Shown in pieces: positions 25,667-34,151 of a stretch of 64,000 nt of DNA; position 1 is the stretch's first letter; every line of letters starts with the position of its first letter. Both the position numbers and the translations under genes were made by a program. The notes under the pieces were generated by a model, which was not told the origin of the DNA, made no database searches, and saw only the letters and a list, made by a program, of their open reading frames with translations. This DNA comes from Actinacidiphila oryziradicis (GTDB taxonomy: Bacteria; Actinomycetota; Actinomycetes; Streptomycetales; Streptomycetaceae): contig NZ_SUMC01000027.1 of assembly GCF_005047355.1 (NCBI RefSeq), positions 1-64,000 of the forward strand, read 5' to 3'.

Positions 25667-26329
25667 ATGCCGTTGCGCAATGACGCGGGTCGGATGCCCT
25701 GGTGGGCCCGGTTCGCTGCCGTACTTGTCGTGCTTGTCGGGCTTTTCTTCCTGGTAGCCAAGGCCGATCTGCTGCCCGGGCTCCCCAACCCGTTCGCCGA
25801 GAAGACCAAGGACCGCAGCGGTCCTGTTGTACTGAAGTCCATCCAGGACATGAGCCGGTTCGAGGGTGCGAAGGGGAACTTCCAGGTCGTGGTCGATCTG
25901 CAGAACGATGCCAAGTTCCTCCCTGACGCCATCCGTGGTAACCGAACCCTTTATGTCGGCGCAGGCACCGTCAACGCCTATGTTGACCTCGCCAAGGTGG
26001 GTAAGAAGGGGGTTACGGTCTCCGGTGACCGCAAATCCGTGACCCTCCGTCTCCCGCACGCCCAGCTTGAGCCCACCTCGCTCGACCCGAAGCACTCCTA
26101 CGTCGTCTCGCAGCAACGCGGGCTCTTCGACCGGCTCAGCGACTTCTTCTCGTCGATTCCCGGCAACGAGAAACAGCTGAACGAGCTGGCCGCGCAGAAG
26201 ATCCAGAACGCTGCGAAAGCGACTGAACTCGGCACCCGCGCGGAGGCGAACACCAGGACCATGCTGCAACAACTGCTCACCTCGCTGGGCTTCACCAACG
26301 TCGACGTGAGCTTCAGCTCTTCGTCGTGA
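25667..26329 (+). CDS. DUF4230 membrane-anchored protein
   Basis: A 220-residue protein with one N-terminal helix (about 12-32) and an exported DUF4230-type domain: V-V-L-K-S-I-Q-D-M-S-R-F-E-G-A-K-G-N-F-Q-V-V-V-D, Y-V-G-A-G-T-V-N-A-Y-V-D-L, then a charged helix with A-A-Q-K-I-Q-N-A-A-K. The family is widespread and uncharacterised. AGGAGG ten bases before the ATG sets the start. It follows the reductase after 75 bases and overlaps the convergent deazaflavin reductase gene by 17 bases. Confidence 0.82.
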   Translation: MPLRNDAGRMPWWARFAAVLVVLVGLFFLVAKADLLPGLPNPFAEKTKDRSGPVVLKSIQDMSRFEGAKGNFQVVVDLQNDAKFLPDAIRGNRTLYVGAGTVNAYVDLAKVGKKGVTVSGDRKSVTLRLPHAQLEPTSLDPKHSYVVSQQRGLFDRLSDFFSSIPGNEKQLNELAAQKIQNAAKATELGTRAEANTRTMLQQLLTSLGFTNVDVSFSSSS

Positions 26330-26759
26330 TCCGGAAGACGGGGTGCTTCGGGGCTATCGCCCGGAGCTCCTCGTCGGTGGATCCGGGACCGACGCCCCCG
26401 AAGAACACGCCGACCTCCGCCTTCCACCGCTTGAGGTAGGCGCGGAGGATCTCCGGTTTGTCGTCGTCCGCGATCTCGGTCGCGGTGAACTCCTCGACCT
26501 TCCGGCCCAGCAGCTGCCCGCCGCCCGCCACGCGCATGTTGTGGGTCCACTGGACGTGGCCGCGAGGCGCGACGAGATAGCGGTGCTCGCCCAACGTCAG
26601 GGGATTGACCGGGGTGCGCCGCCACTCGCCGCTCTTGCGGCCGCGTACGGCCAGTACGCGCGCACCCCATACGCTGAGCCCGCGGCGGGTGAACCAGGTG
26701 ACGGCCCGGTTGAGGACGTGGACCGTGAACCAACCGGGCTTCATGACGTGCTCGGGCAT
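26313..26759 (-). CDS. Deazaflavin (F420)-dependent nitroreductase-family protein
   Basis: A 148-residue split-barrel protein of the Ddn/FDOR-B kind, which uses reduced F420 to reduce quinones or other acceptors. Family signals include V-L-A-V-R-G-R-K-S-G-E-W-R-R-T-P-V-N-P-L (about 38-57), Y-L-V-A-P-R-G (about 62) and H-N-M-R-V-A-G-G-G near 75. It is divergent from a TetR gene with palindromes between, indicating local repression. The substrate is unknown. Confidence 0.82.
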   Translation of the reverse strand: MPEHVMKPGWFTVHVLNRAVTWFTRRGLSVWGARVLAVRGRKSGEWRRTPVNPLTLGEHRYLVAPRGHVQWTHNMRVAGGGQLLGRKVEEFTATEIADDDKPEILRAYLKRWKAEVGVFFGGVGPGSTDEELRAIAPKHPVFRITTKS

Positions 26760-26780
26760 GGTGTCCTCCGGAAAGAATTG

Positions 26781-26846
26781 GAGAGCGGCGCTCTCGTTTG
26801 GGATCAGTGTTGCACTGCGTGTCTCGGAATAGCAAGAGCACTGCTC
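26781..26846. promoter_or_regulatory. Two palindromes, candidate TetR operators
   Basis: GAGAGC-GGC-GCTCTC (26781-26795) and GAGCA-C-TGCTC (26836-26846) share the GAGC/GCTC half-site and lie in the gap between the divergent reductase and TetR genes. Confidence 0.6.
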
Positions 26847-26888
26847 GCATTCTTGGCTGATGCTCCGATCTGTGGCACAATTGCCGGC

Positions 26889-27608
26889 ATGAGCGTGATC
26901 AGAGGAGCCAGGGAACGGGCCCGGACCGAAGTGACGGGGGCCATCAAAGAAGAGGCCCGGCGGCAGCTCGCCGCCGAGGGCGCCGCCCGGCTCTCGCTGC
27001 GCGCCGTCGCCCGGGAGCTCGGGATGGTCTCCTCAGCCCTGTACCGCTATTTCCCAAGCCGTGACGATCTCCTCACCGCCCTCATCGTCGACGCCTACGA
27101 CTCGGTGGGTGAGGCGGCTGAAAATGCCCTCGCCGACTCGGAGGAGAAGGTCCCGGTCGAGCGGTGGACGGCGGTCTGCCGCGCCGTACGGGATTGGGCT
27201 CTCGGCCACCCCCACGAATACGCCCTGATCTACGGCTCGCCGGTGCCCGGGTACAGCGCCCCCCTCGACACTGTCGGCCCCGCCGCCCGCGTCGGCCTTG
27301 CCCTGATAGCCGTAGCCGAGGCCGCCCACAGAGAGGGCGCGCTGGCTGTCCCCGGATCGCCGCCGCTGCCGGAAGCGGTCCACGCCGACGCCTGGCGGCT
27401 CATCAGGGACCTGGACCGTGAGCTTCCGCCATCTGCCGTCGCTGCCCTGGTCGCCGTCTGGGCCCAGCTCTTCGGTCTCGTCAGCTTCGAACTCTTCGGT
27501 CAGTTCAACCGTGTCGTCGACGCCCGGGACGAATTCTTCGACCTCGCGGCCTCCCGGCTGGCACACCAGATCGGTATCCGGGCGGACGGTGTACTCCCGG
27601 AGGAGTAG
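26889..27608 (+). CDS. TetR-family regulator (WHG-type C-terminal domain)
   Basis: A 239-residue TetR protein. The helix-turn-helix is L-S-L-R-A-V-A-R-E-L-G-M-V-S-S-A-L-Y-R-Y-F-P-S-R (about 38-61). The C-terminal part matches the WHG-type ligand domain (W-A-L-G-H-P-H-E-Y-A-L-I-Y-G-S-P-V-P-G-Y). ATG at 26889 is chosen because the helix-turn-helix needs only this N-terminus and the upstream part of the frame crosses the divergent promoter. It probably represses the deazaflavin reductase gene and itself. Confidence 0.86.
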   Translation: MSVIRGARERARTEVTGAIKEEARRQLAAEGAARLSLRAVARELGMVSSALYRYFPSRDDLLTALIVDAYDSVGEAAENALADSEEKVPVERWTAVCRAVRDWALGHPHEYALIYGSPVPGYSAPLDTVGPAARVGLALIAVAEAAHREGALAVPGSPPLPEAVHADAWRLIRDLDRELPPSAVAALVAVWAQLFGLVSFELFGQFNRVVDARDEFFDLAASRLAHQIGIRADGVLPEE

Positions 27609-27665
27609 GCACGACCACCACCGCGAGTGGACGCCGATCCCGGGCAGCCGGTTTAGCGTGGCCGC

Positions 27666-28895
27666 ATGACGGACGAGGCGGCGCCGGCGGCAGCGCGGCA
27701 CCATGGGGCGGGTCCTGGCGGCGGCCTGCCCTGGCGACCTGGACGTGACAGTGCGGCTGCGCGCTATCCCCTCCCGCGCTCCTCGCTCGCCGTCGCCGTC
27801 GTCCAGGTGCTCGGCTCCGCGGCCGCCGGGCGCGACCAACACGGCCGGGTGCACCTGGACGTACTCGGCTATGGCCTGCTTCTGCTCGGCCCGGCCCTGT
27901 TGTTGCTGCGTCGTCGGGCGCCCGTTGCCGTGGCGGCTGGAACCTCCGCTCTCACCTTCGGGTATCTCGCTGCCGGATACCCGTACGGCCCCGTCTTCCT
28001 CAGCGTCGTCGTCGCCTTCTTCGCCGCGGTCGCCGCAGGTCACCGGCGTGCTGTGCTGGTCGTCGCCGTCCTCGTCTATGCCGGCCATCTGCTGGTCGGC
28101 GTTTGGCTGTACCGCTGGCTGCCTCCGTCCGCTGACCATGCGGCCTCTTGGACGCAGGCCTCAGGGGCGGCGGCCTGGCTGCTCGCAGTGCTGGCCGCCG
28201 CCGAACTCTCCCGGGTTCGGCGGGAGGAGTTCACCCGCCAGCGGCGAGAGCGGGCCGAGGCCGAGCGCCGCCGCGCCGATGAGGAGCGGCTCCGTATCGC
28301 CCGTGAGCTGCACGATGTACTGGCTCACAGCATCTCGGTGATCAATGTCCAGGCGGGCGTAGCTCTCGCGCTCATCGACGAGCGCCCCGAACAGGCCCGC
28401 ACCGCGCTTACCACCATCAAAGCCGCGAGCAAGGAAGCGCTCGGTGAGGTCCGCCAGGTGCTCGGCGCTCTCCGTGCTCCCGGCGATGCTCCGCGCTCAC
28501 CCGCTCCCGGCCTCGACCGGCTGCCGGAACTCGCCGGCCAGGCCGCGGATGCCGGCCTTGTGGTCGACATCGCGGCCGAGGGTACCCGGGTCCCGCTCCT
28601 GCCGGGTGCGGATCTCGCCGCCTTCAGGATCATCCAGGAAGCGCTCACCAACATCGTCCGGCACTCCGCCTCCCGCACCGCGCGAATCCGCATCGGGTAC
28701 CGCCCGGACAGTGTTGAGCTGTGCGTCGACGACGACGGACCCGCTACCACGAGCGGCCAGACCGGCAGTGGCAACGGCCTTGTCGGGATGCGGGAACGTG
28801 CCGTTGCCCTCGGCGGCACCGTCGAAGCCGGACAACGCGCGGACGGCGGCTTCAGGGTGCTGGCCTGGCTGCCCGTCCGGAAGGAGTCCACATGA
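27666..28895 (+). CDS. NarL-type sensor histidine kinase
   Basis: A 409-residue sensor. Residues about 35-185 hold several transmembrane helices with little extracytoplasmic sequence, so the signal is probably sensed in the membrane. A coiled segment rich in R and E (about 185-205) leads to the HisKA_3 box R-E-L-H-D-V-L-A-H-S, phospho-His near 214. The ATPase domain ends with N-G-L-V-G-M-R-E-R-A near 370. It overlaps the response-regulator gene by ATGA, so the two are translationally coupled. Confidence 0.92.
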   Translation: MTDEAAPAAARHHGAGPGGGLPWRPGRDSAAARYPLPRSSLAVAVVQVLGSAAAGRDQHGRVHLDVLGYGLLLLGPALLLLRRRAPVAVAAGTSALTFGYLAAGYPYGPVFLSVVVAFFAAVAAGHRRAVLVVAVLVYAGHLLVGVWLYRWLPPSADHAASWTQASGAAAWLLAVLAAAELSRVRREEFTRQRRERAEAERRRADEERLRIARELHDVLAHSISVINVQAGVALALIDERPEQARTALTTIKAASKEALGEVRQVLGALRAPGDAPRSPAPGLDRLPELAGQAADAGLVVDIAAEGTRVPLLPGADLAAFRIIQEALTNIVRHSASRTARIRIGYRPDSVELCVDDDGPATTSGQTGSGNGLVGMRERAVALGGTVEAGQRADGGFRVLAWLPVRKEST

Positions 28896-29557
28896 TCCAG
28901 GTACTGCTCGCCGATGACCAGCTGCTGGTGAGGGCCGGATTTCGGGCCCTGCTCGACGCGCAGGCCGACATCGAGGTTGTAGGAGAGGCCTCGGACGGCT
29001 CGGAAGCTGTGCGCCTGGTGCGCGAACTCACCCCGGACGCCGTGCTGATGGACATCCGGATGCCGTTCATGGACGGCCTGGCGGCGACCCGCCGTATCAC
29101 AGAGGATCCGGCTCTGGCCGGAGTAAAGGTGGTCGTCCTCACCACCTTCGAACTCGACGAGTACGTTTTCGAGGCGATCCGGGCCGGCGCGTCAGGTTTC
29201 CTGGTCAAGGACACCGAGCCGGAGGAACTGCTGCGAGCGGTACGGGCGGTGGTGGACGGCGACGCGCTGCTGTCGCCCGGAGTGACCCGCCGCCTGATCG
29301 AGGAGTTCGCCGCCCGCTCCAAGGGGCCCGCCATCGCGACGGGCCTGGAGCGGCTCACCGAGCGGGAGCGGGAGGTGATGGCCCTGGCCGGGATGGGGCT
29401 GTCCAACGGCGAGATCGCGCGCCGGCTGGTCGTCAGCCCCCTCACCGCCAAAACGCATGTCAGCCGCGCCATGGTGAAGCTCGGCGCTCGCGACCGGGCC
29501 CAGCTCGTGGTCCTCGCCTACGAGTCCGGCCTGGTGCGCCCCGGTTGGCTCGGCTGA
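28892..29557 (+). CDS. LuxR/NarL-family response regulator
   Basis: A 221-residue regulator. The receiver starts V-L-L-A-D-D-Q, the phospho-acceptor Asp lies in V-L-M-D-I-R-M-P near 53, and Lys sits in F-L-V-K-D near 105. The LuxR helix-turn-helix is L-T-E-R-E-R-E-V-M-A-L-A...G-L-S-N-G-E-I-A-R-R-L...T-A-K-T-H-V-S-R (about 155-200). It is the cognate partner of the kinase; start and kinase stop share ATGA. Its 3' end overlaps the convergent small membrane gene by 40 bases. Targets cannot be named; no transporter follows. Confidence 0.93.
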   Translation: MIQVLLADDQLLVRAGFRALLDAQADIEVVGEASDGSEAVRLVRELTPDAVLMDIRMPFMDGLAATRRITEDPALAGVKVVVLTTFELDEYVFEAIRAGASGFLVKDTEPEELLRAVRAVVDGDALLSPGVTRRLIEEFAARSKGPAIATGLERLTEREREVMALAGMGLSNGEIARRLVVSPLTAKTHVSRAMVKLGARDRAQLVVLAYESGLVRPGWLG

Positions 29558-29802
29558 TCCGCCCGGCCGTGGCGCTCGAAGCGCCGCAGCACCCCGACCA
29601 CCCGTACGCAGAACACCGCCGCCGCCACGAAGGCCGCCGCAGCGAACCATCCCTGCCGCGCGGTGCCGTGCACCTGCCCGGCGAGCACCGGACCGGAGAG
29701 GATGATCATCGCTACCCCGGCGAACACCGCGCCGGTGAGCCCCGCATAGATGATCTCTACGGTCACGGTGTCCCGTTCGGCCTGACTGCGGGCCTGGCGC
29801 AT
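29518..29802 (-). CDS. Small two-helix membrane protein (DUF6332-like)
   Basis: A 94-residue protein with M-R-Q-A-R-S-Q-A-E-R-D-T-V-T-V-E-I at the start and two transmembrane helices (about 17-38 and 48-68), ending in a basic tail. The Q-A-E-R-D-x-x-T-V-E-I start resembles Streptomyces DUF6332 proteins, function unknown. GGAGGAG precedes the ATG at 29802. Confidence 0.65.
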   Translation of the reverse strand: MRQARSQAERDTVTVEIIYAGLTGAVFAGVAMIILSGPVLAGQVHGTARQGWFAAAAFVAAAVFCVRVVGVLRRFERHGRADQPSQPGRTRPDS

Positions 29803-29931
29803 TCGACCGCTCCTCCCCCCTGGACGACTCTGTGAACAGCTTCGCACAGGGGACCGACAAGAGGGTATGTATTCGTATGCAGTTAATGTGTGCGCATTTA
29901 GTTCCCGTGCATGCAGGATGGGTTTTTCTGG

Positions 29932-29937
29932 TACGGT
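29932..29937 (+). promoter_or_regulatory. Candidate leaderless -10 box of marR
   Basis: TACGGT followed by exactly six bases and the ATG at 29944 puts the transcript start at the start codon. No clear -35 was found; the upstream region is AT-rich for this chromosome. Confidence 0.45.
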
Positions 29938-29943
29938 CCACCT

Positions 29944-30336
29944 ATGACCGGCGTAAAGAGCGAGCACGCCCTCGTGCAGCAGTGGCGGGAGGTTCTTGCC
30001 CTGCACGCCCGCACGGCATGCGAACTCGACAGAGGGCTCCAGGAGTACGGGCTCGGCGGGAGCGATTTCGAGGTTCTGGACATCCTGGCCGAAGGCAGCC
30101 CGGACGACGGCTGCTCCTTCCGCGTCCAGGAGTTGGCCGATCGGGTGCATCTCAGCCAGAGCGCCCTGTCCCGCCTCGTCGGGCGGCTGGAGAAGGACGG
30201 CCTGGTCACCCGCGGCATCTGCGCCGAGGACCGGCGCGGCGTACGGGTGGCGATCACCGAAATCGGTCGTGCCCGCCATGGACAGGCCCTGCCTGTCCGG
30301 CGCGAGGTACTGGAGCGCATGCTGGGCCACGCCTGA
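29944..30336 (+). CDS. MarR-family regulator
   Basis: A 130-residue MarR protein. The winged helix is seen in F-E-V-L-D-I-L-A-E-G, F-R-V-Q-E-L-A-D-R-V-H-L-S-Q-S-A-L-S-R-L-V-G-R-L-E-K-D-G-L and the wing D-R-R-G-V-R-V-A-I-T. The ATG at 29944 is favoured over 29911 because of the -10 box six bases before it and the absence of a ribosome site. The target could be the divergent DUF6332-like gene or itself. The ligand is unknown. Confidence 0.86.
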   Translation: MTGVKSEHALVQQWREVLALHARTACELDRGLQEYGLGGSDFEVLDILAEGSPDDGCSFRVQELADRVHLSQSALSRLVGRLEKDGLVTRGICAEDRRGVRVAITEIGRARHGQALPVRREVLERMLGHA

Positions 30337-30345
30337 TTCCGCAGG

Positions 30346-31089
30346 TCAGATGACGGCAGCCGTACGCTGCCACAGCTCCACGAGTGACGTGTCTCCCGAG
30401 ACCTCCAGCCCCTCGTACGGACCCCGGTTCCACAGCGCGAGGTACAGCTCCGCCGCTGTGCCTCGCACCGTGCAGTCCGCGGGTCCCATGCCCGCGCGCT
30501 CCGTCCGCAGCGGGTCGGCGGTGAGGTGCATCAGCCAGTCGCCCTGCCCGGCGGGTGCGTCCACCGCCCGCACCCGCAGGCTGCGGGGCCGATCGCTGCG
30601 TACCCTGCTCTTGGCCCGGACATGGAAGCCGGTCAGGAGTTCGTCCACGCCGTCGGACGCGAAAGCCGTACCGATGGGGGTGAGGTCCTTACCGAGCGCG
30701 GCCTCGGCATCCACCCTGTGCACGGTCGTCTCATGCGCCTGCCGCCGCGTCCAGAAGGCCAACGGCGACGGGGCAGGGAGGAAGTACCAGCAGTCCAGGT
30801 CCGGCGGCGCGGCTGCCAGCCCGTCCACCAGCCGGGCATGTCCCTCACGGAACCAGGAGAGCAGTACGCCGTCCTCCGGCGCGTCCTCCTCCATACGCGC
30901 GGCGTCCGTACGCCCTTCCGTCACGAAACGTGCCGCCCAGCGGTGCACCACCCCCTGGTGACGCACCAGGTCCCGCACCTGCCACCCGGGACATGGCGGG
31001 ACCTTGGCGGTCAGCCTTGCCTGCCCGGCGGCGTCCGCCAGCAGCAGCCCTTCCCGCCGGAGCACCTCTATGAACTCAGCTGTCTCCAT
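30346..31089 (-). CDS. Maleylpyruvate isomerase-family mycothiol-dependent protein
   Basis: A 247-residue protein of the DinB/MDMPI type. The N-terminal bundle carries the likely metal ligands: His in V-R-H-Q-G-V-V-H near 47 and the pair in R-R-Q-A-H-E-T-T-V-H-R (about 133-139). The C-terminal domain is MDMPI_C-like (G-D-W-L-M-H-L-T). Members are mycothiol-dependent isomerases or transferases; the substrate cannot be told. It converges on marR with nine bases between. Confidence 0.82.
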   Translation of the reverse strand: METAEFIEVLRREGLLLADAAGQARLTAKVPPCPGWQVRDLVRHQGVVHRWAARFVTEGRTDAARMEEDAPEDGVLLSWFREGHARLVDGLAAAPPDLDCWYFLPAPSPLAFWTRRQAHETTVHRVDAEAALGKDLTPIGTAFASDGVDELLTGFHVRAKSRVRSDRPRSLRVRAVDAPAGQGDWLMHLTADPLRTERAGMGPADCTVRGTAAELYLALWNRGPYEGLEVSGDTSLVELWQRTAAVI

Positions 31090-31463
31090 GCGGCGATTCT
31101 GGCATCCCCGCGCGGGGCAGGACATCGCGACGCCAAAGCCGCGCCGTGCCGAACAGAGCCCAGAGCAGATGAAGCCGGTGTCGACGAACACCAGGACCAG
31201 CGCGGCAGCCACCAGGCACCCAGGGAACGGTAAGCCGCCAGCATGGCTCCGCGTCTGCTCCTCCACGGCGGACCGGCTCGTGAACTCCCCATCCGGACGG
31301 CGACGTTCCGCACCGCGTAGGCGATGACGGCCGTGACTGCCGCCAGTGCCGTCACCGTGGTCAGCGCGATCGGCAGCCCGATGGCGTCAGCGAGGAATTG
31401 GTCACGCCCGGGCCCGCACTGCTGCCGAAATGTCGGCGGGGCGCGCCGGATGTCGCGGTCATT
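31090..31463 (-). other. Gene-free stretch with a possible decayed membrane gene
   Basis: On the minus strand the sequence reads D-Q-F-L-A-D-A-I-G-L-P-I-A-L-T-T-V-T-A-L-A-A-V-T-A-V-I-A-Y-A-V-R, and in another frame V-A-A-A-L-V-L-V-F-V-D-T-G-F-I. Both are helix-like, and the second is followed by A-L-F-G-T-A-R-L-W-R-R-D-V in a third frame. This could be a frameshifted two-helix protein, but no start or family can be fixed. Confidence 0.3.
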
Positions 31464-31491
31464 TTGTTTCGCCTCGGCACAAAGTCAGAAT
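31464..31491 (+). promoter_or_regulatory. Candidate leaderless promoter of ROK regulator
   Basis: TTGTTT (31464-31469), a 16-base spacer and CAGAAT (31486-31491), with GTG at 31499 seven bases after the -10 box. Transcription would start at the start codon or one base before. Confidence 0.45.
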
Positions 31492-31498
31492 AGGGGGT

Positions 31499-32722
31499 GT
31501 GACCCAGACTCGGACAAGACTGGAGAGAGGCCGGGGCGCGCTCGGCCCCGCGCTCTCGCTCGTACACACCGGGCGCGCGCCCACTCGCGCCGTTCTCACC
31601 ACCGAACTCGGCGTGACCCGTGCCACCGCGGGCGCCGTCGCGGCGGAACTGGAGGCGCTCCGGCTCATCCGGGTGGACACCCGTCCCGGCGGCCCGGCGG
31701 GCTCCCAGGGCCGCCCCTCGCACCGGCTCGCGGTCAACCCCGACGGGCCCGTCGTCCTCGCCGCTCAAGTGCACGCCGACGGCTTCCGAGCCGCCCTCGT
31801 CGGGCTGGGCGGCCACGTGGTGGCCACCGCCCCCGGCTGCATGACCGTACCCGCCGATCCCGCGCACGTGCTGGGCGCCGTCGTCGAGGCCGGAGCGGGA
31901 CTGCTCCGCGACTCCGGCAGGGTCTGCCTCGGTGCGGGCCTCGCCGTGCCCTCAGCGGTCGCCGAGCCAGAGGGCACCGCCCTCAACCCACTGCACCTCG
32001 CCTGGCCCGCCGGCGCGCCCGTGCGGAAGATCTTCGCCCAACAGGTGCGGCGGGCCGGGATCACCGGCCCCGGCGGGGCGCAGGTCGTCTGCTTCGTCGG
32101 CAACGACATCAACCTCGGCGCCCTCGCCGAGCACCGCCACGGCGCCGGCAGCGGCGCCCAGCACCTGCTCGTCGTCGCCACCGGCCACCGCGGCGTCGGC
32201 GGCGCGCTCGTCCTCGACGGCAAGCTCCACACCGGCAGTTCGGGCCTCGCCCTGGAAGTCGGCCACCTCACCGTCAACCCCGAAGGCCGCCCCTGCCACT
32301 GCGGCAGCCGCGGCTGCCTCGACATCGAGGCCGACCCCCTCGCCTTCCTCCAAGCCGCCGGCCGCGTCCCCGGCCCCGAGGCATCGCTCCTCGACCAGTC
32401 CACCGCACTGCTCCGCCAGGAGTACGCGGACCCTGCCGTCCGCTCCGCCGCCCACACCCTCATCGACCGTCTCGGCCTCGGTCTGGCCGGGCTGGTCAAT
32501 GTGCTCAACCCGGACCGCATCCTCCTCGGCGGACTCCACCGCCAACTCCTCGACGCCGATCCCGGACGGCTCCACGCCGTCGTCGCCGACCGCAGCCTGT
32601 GGGGGCGCAGCGGTAGCGTTCCCCTGCTCGCCTGTGCTCTGGACCACAACAGCCTGGTCGGCGCGGCCGAACTCGCCTGGCAGCCAGTGCTGGACGATCC
32701 GCTCACGGCACTGGGAGTCTAG
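31499..32722 (+). CDS. ROK-family transcriptional regulator
   Basis: A 407-residue ROK protein. Unlike the kinase at 17459, it has an N-terminal winged-helix domain (T-R-A-V-L-T-T-E-L-G-V-T-R-A-T-A-G-A-V, about 27-45). The ROK fold follows with zinc motif C-H-C-G-S-R-G-C-L-D near 263. The phosphate-loop region is degenerate (V-V-L-A-A-Q-V-H-A-D replaces DxGGT), so it is a sugar-responsive regulator without kinase activity. GTG at 31499 is supported by the -10 box. No sugar genes adjoin it. Confidence 0.82.
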   Translation: MTQTRTRLERGRGALGPALSLVHTGRAPTRAVLTTELGVTRATAGAVAAELEALRLIRVDTRPGGPAGSQGRPSHRLAVNPDGPVVLAAQVHADGFRAALVGLGGHVVATAPGCMTVPADPAHVLGAVVEAGAGLLRDSGRVCLGAGLAVPSAVAEPEGTALNPLHLAWPAGAPVRKIFAQQVRRAGITGPGGAQVVCFVGNDINLGALAEHRHGAGSGAQHLLVVATGHRGVGGALVLDGKLHTGSSGLALEVGHLTVNPEGRPCHCGSRGCLDIEADPLAFLQAAGRVPGPEASLLDQSTALLRQEYADPAVRSAAHTLIDRLGLGLAGLVNVLNPDRILLGGLHRQLLDADPGRLHAVVADRSLWGRSGSVPLLACALDHNSLVGAAELAWQPVLDDPLTALGV

Positions 32723-32740
32723 GACCGCTGCTGGGCCCCG

Positions 32741-32767
32741 GGCCCTCCCGGGGGCGCCGGGAGGGCC
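32741..32767. terminator. Bidirectional terminator hairpin
   Basis: GGCCCTCCCGG (32741-32751) pairs exactly with CCGGGAGGGCC (32757-32767) over five bases, between the convergent ROK regulator and DUF2797 genes. Confidence 0.78.
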
Positions 32768-32782
32768 GTAATGCCCCGGTCT

Positions 32783-33673
32783 TCAGAAGAGGGGCTGGGG
32801 TGCGGCGTCCGGTGGTGGCATGGGCCGTGTGGGCGGGGGTGAGGGCGGGCCGGGGGCGGGGCGGCTGAGGGGCCAGCCCGAGGCGAGGTGGGCGTCCAGG
32901 ATGAGGGTGCCCTCGGCGGTGGCGACGTACAGGTCGCTGCCGGCGACGGCGCGCAGGGTCCCGCTGAGGGCGGTGCCCGGAGCCAATCCGGTAACCACGG
33001 CGGTGGGCCGGAGCGGGCCCGGCTCCAGCCCGAAGAGCGCCGCGTGGTCGACCGCGCCGTATGTGACGCTCTCCAGTGTGTCCCTCCAGTCGAGCACGGC
33101 GCTGGCGGCGTCGTAAACGGCGCGGAGTTCGGCCGCGCGCACCTGGGCCGGCGGCAGACACGCCCGGGCGTTGCGCTTCGCGGCAGCAGATACGCGGTCG
33201 GGGATGCCCAGCGCCGCGCCGAGGACGGATTCCGCACGACGGGCTGCCATCAGCGGGCCCCGGCCGAGGAAGGCGAAGCAGATGGCGGCCTGCTCCAGCA
33301 GCCGGACGGTGCCGCGCTCGGCCACGGTGATGCCGACCTTGCGGATGCCCGTACCGAAGTAGGCGAGGTACACCGAGTAGGGCCGGGGGTCTTCGGCCTT
33401 GGTGTCGGCGGCCACCGACTGTGAGCGGTCCAGCGCGGCGCACTCCTCGCACTGATCGCGCCGCGTCTGTGGCGGCAGCGGCGCGCCGTGCGGGCACTCG
33501 GTCCAGCGGCCGGCGCGCCACACTCCCACGCAGCACCGCACTTCACCTGCCGCGACCGCCATGGCGAGCGGCTCGCCGAGCCGCAACGGACTGTCGCGGA
33601 CCCCGAACCGCGGATGCGACCAGGTCCACACCGGGTCGCCGCCCTTCCAGCTGAGACCGGTGCACCGCCACAT
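32783..33673 (-). CDS. DUF2797 protein
   Basis: A 296-residue protein with a zinc-type cysteine set (C-C-V-G...C-P-H-G...C-E-E-C, about 47-77). The core Y-S-V-Y-L-A-Y-F-G-T-G-I-R-K-V-G-I-T-V follows, then an L-L-E-Q-A-A segment and a G-R-G-P-L-M-A-A-R-R-A-E motif. These resemble a GIY-YIG-like nuclease fold with Cys knuckles, as noted for DUF2797, but its activity is not established. The Pro-rich C-terminal tail is variable. ATG at 33673 is used. Confidence 0.75.
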   Translation of the reverse strand: MWRCTGLSWKGGDPVWTWSHPRFGVRDSPLRLGEPLAMAVAAGEVRCCVGVWRAGRWTECPHGAPLPPQTRRDQCEECAALDRSQSVAADTKAEDPRPYSVYLAYFGTGIRKVGITVAERGTVRLLEQAAICFAFLGRGPLMAARRAESVLGAALGIPDRVSAAAKRNARACLPPAQVRAAELRAVYDAASAVLDWRDTLESVTYGAVDHAALFGLEPGPLRPTAVVTGLAPGTALSGTLRAVAGSDLYVATAEGTLILDAHLASGWPLSRPAPGPPSPPPTRPMPPPDAAPQPLF

Positions 33674-33803
33674 GATCACATCCTAGGGCGTACTCCCCGC
33701 GTGGTACCCGAAGTGCCGCTTGCTGTACGACGACCCGAAGCCAGGACCGGACGACGCTCGGTGGCGGACAAGGACAATGGCATCACCGAGGAGATGAGCC
33801 CTG

Positions 33804-34085
33804 ATGGACGCCATCACACTGAGCATGCTCGCCGAGCACTGGGACGGCCCCGGCCCGTGGATCCTGTTCTACCCGCCGGTCTGGGTGGCTGTCGTAGCCG
33901 GCGTCCTCTTCCTGCTGCGCCGTAGGGGATGGCGGGGGCGTCAGGCAGCGCATCGCGAGCAGTCACCGATCGCACTGCTGGGCCGCCGTTTCGCCGCCGG
34001 CGAGATCGACGAGGACGAGTACTGGCGCCGGCTGTCCGTCCTGGACGAGCAGTTCGGGCGCGACCTCAAGGGCGGCGCCCGATGA
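33804..34085 (+). CDS. Small SHOCT-domain membrane protein
   Basis: A 93-residue protein with one transmembrane helix (about 22-38) and a C-terminal SHOCT motif: L-L-G-R-R-F-A-A-G-E-I-D-E-D-E-Y-W-R-R-L. GAGGAG precedes the ATG. SHOCT segments occur on many short bacterial membrane proteins and may mediate oligomerisation; the function is unknown. A perfect 15-bp terminator follows. Confidence 0.78.
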   Translation: MDAITLSMLAEHWDGPGPWILFYPPVWVAVVAGVLFLLRRRGWRGRQAAHREQSPIALLGRRFAAGEIDEDEYWRRLSVLDEQFGRDLKGGAR

Positions 34086-34107
34086 GCGCGCGATGATCCA
34101 CGGCTCA

Positions 34108-34141
34108 CACCCGCCGCACCCCCGGTCGCGGGGGTGCGGCG
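34108..34141. terminator. Bidirectional terminator, 15-bp perfect stem
   Basis: CCCGCCGCACCCCCG (34108-34122) and CGGGGGTGCGGCGGG (34127-34141) with loop GTCG, between convergent SHOCT and HATPase genes. Confidence 0.82.
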
Positions 34142-34151
34142 GGCGTGGTGT

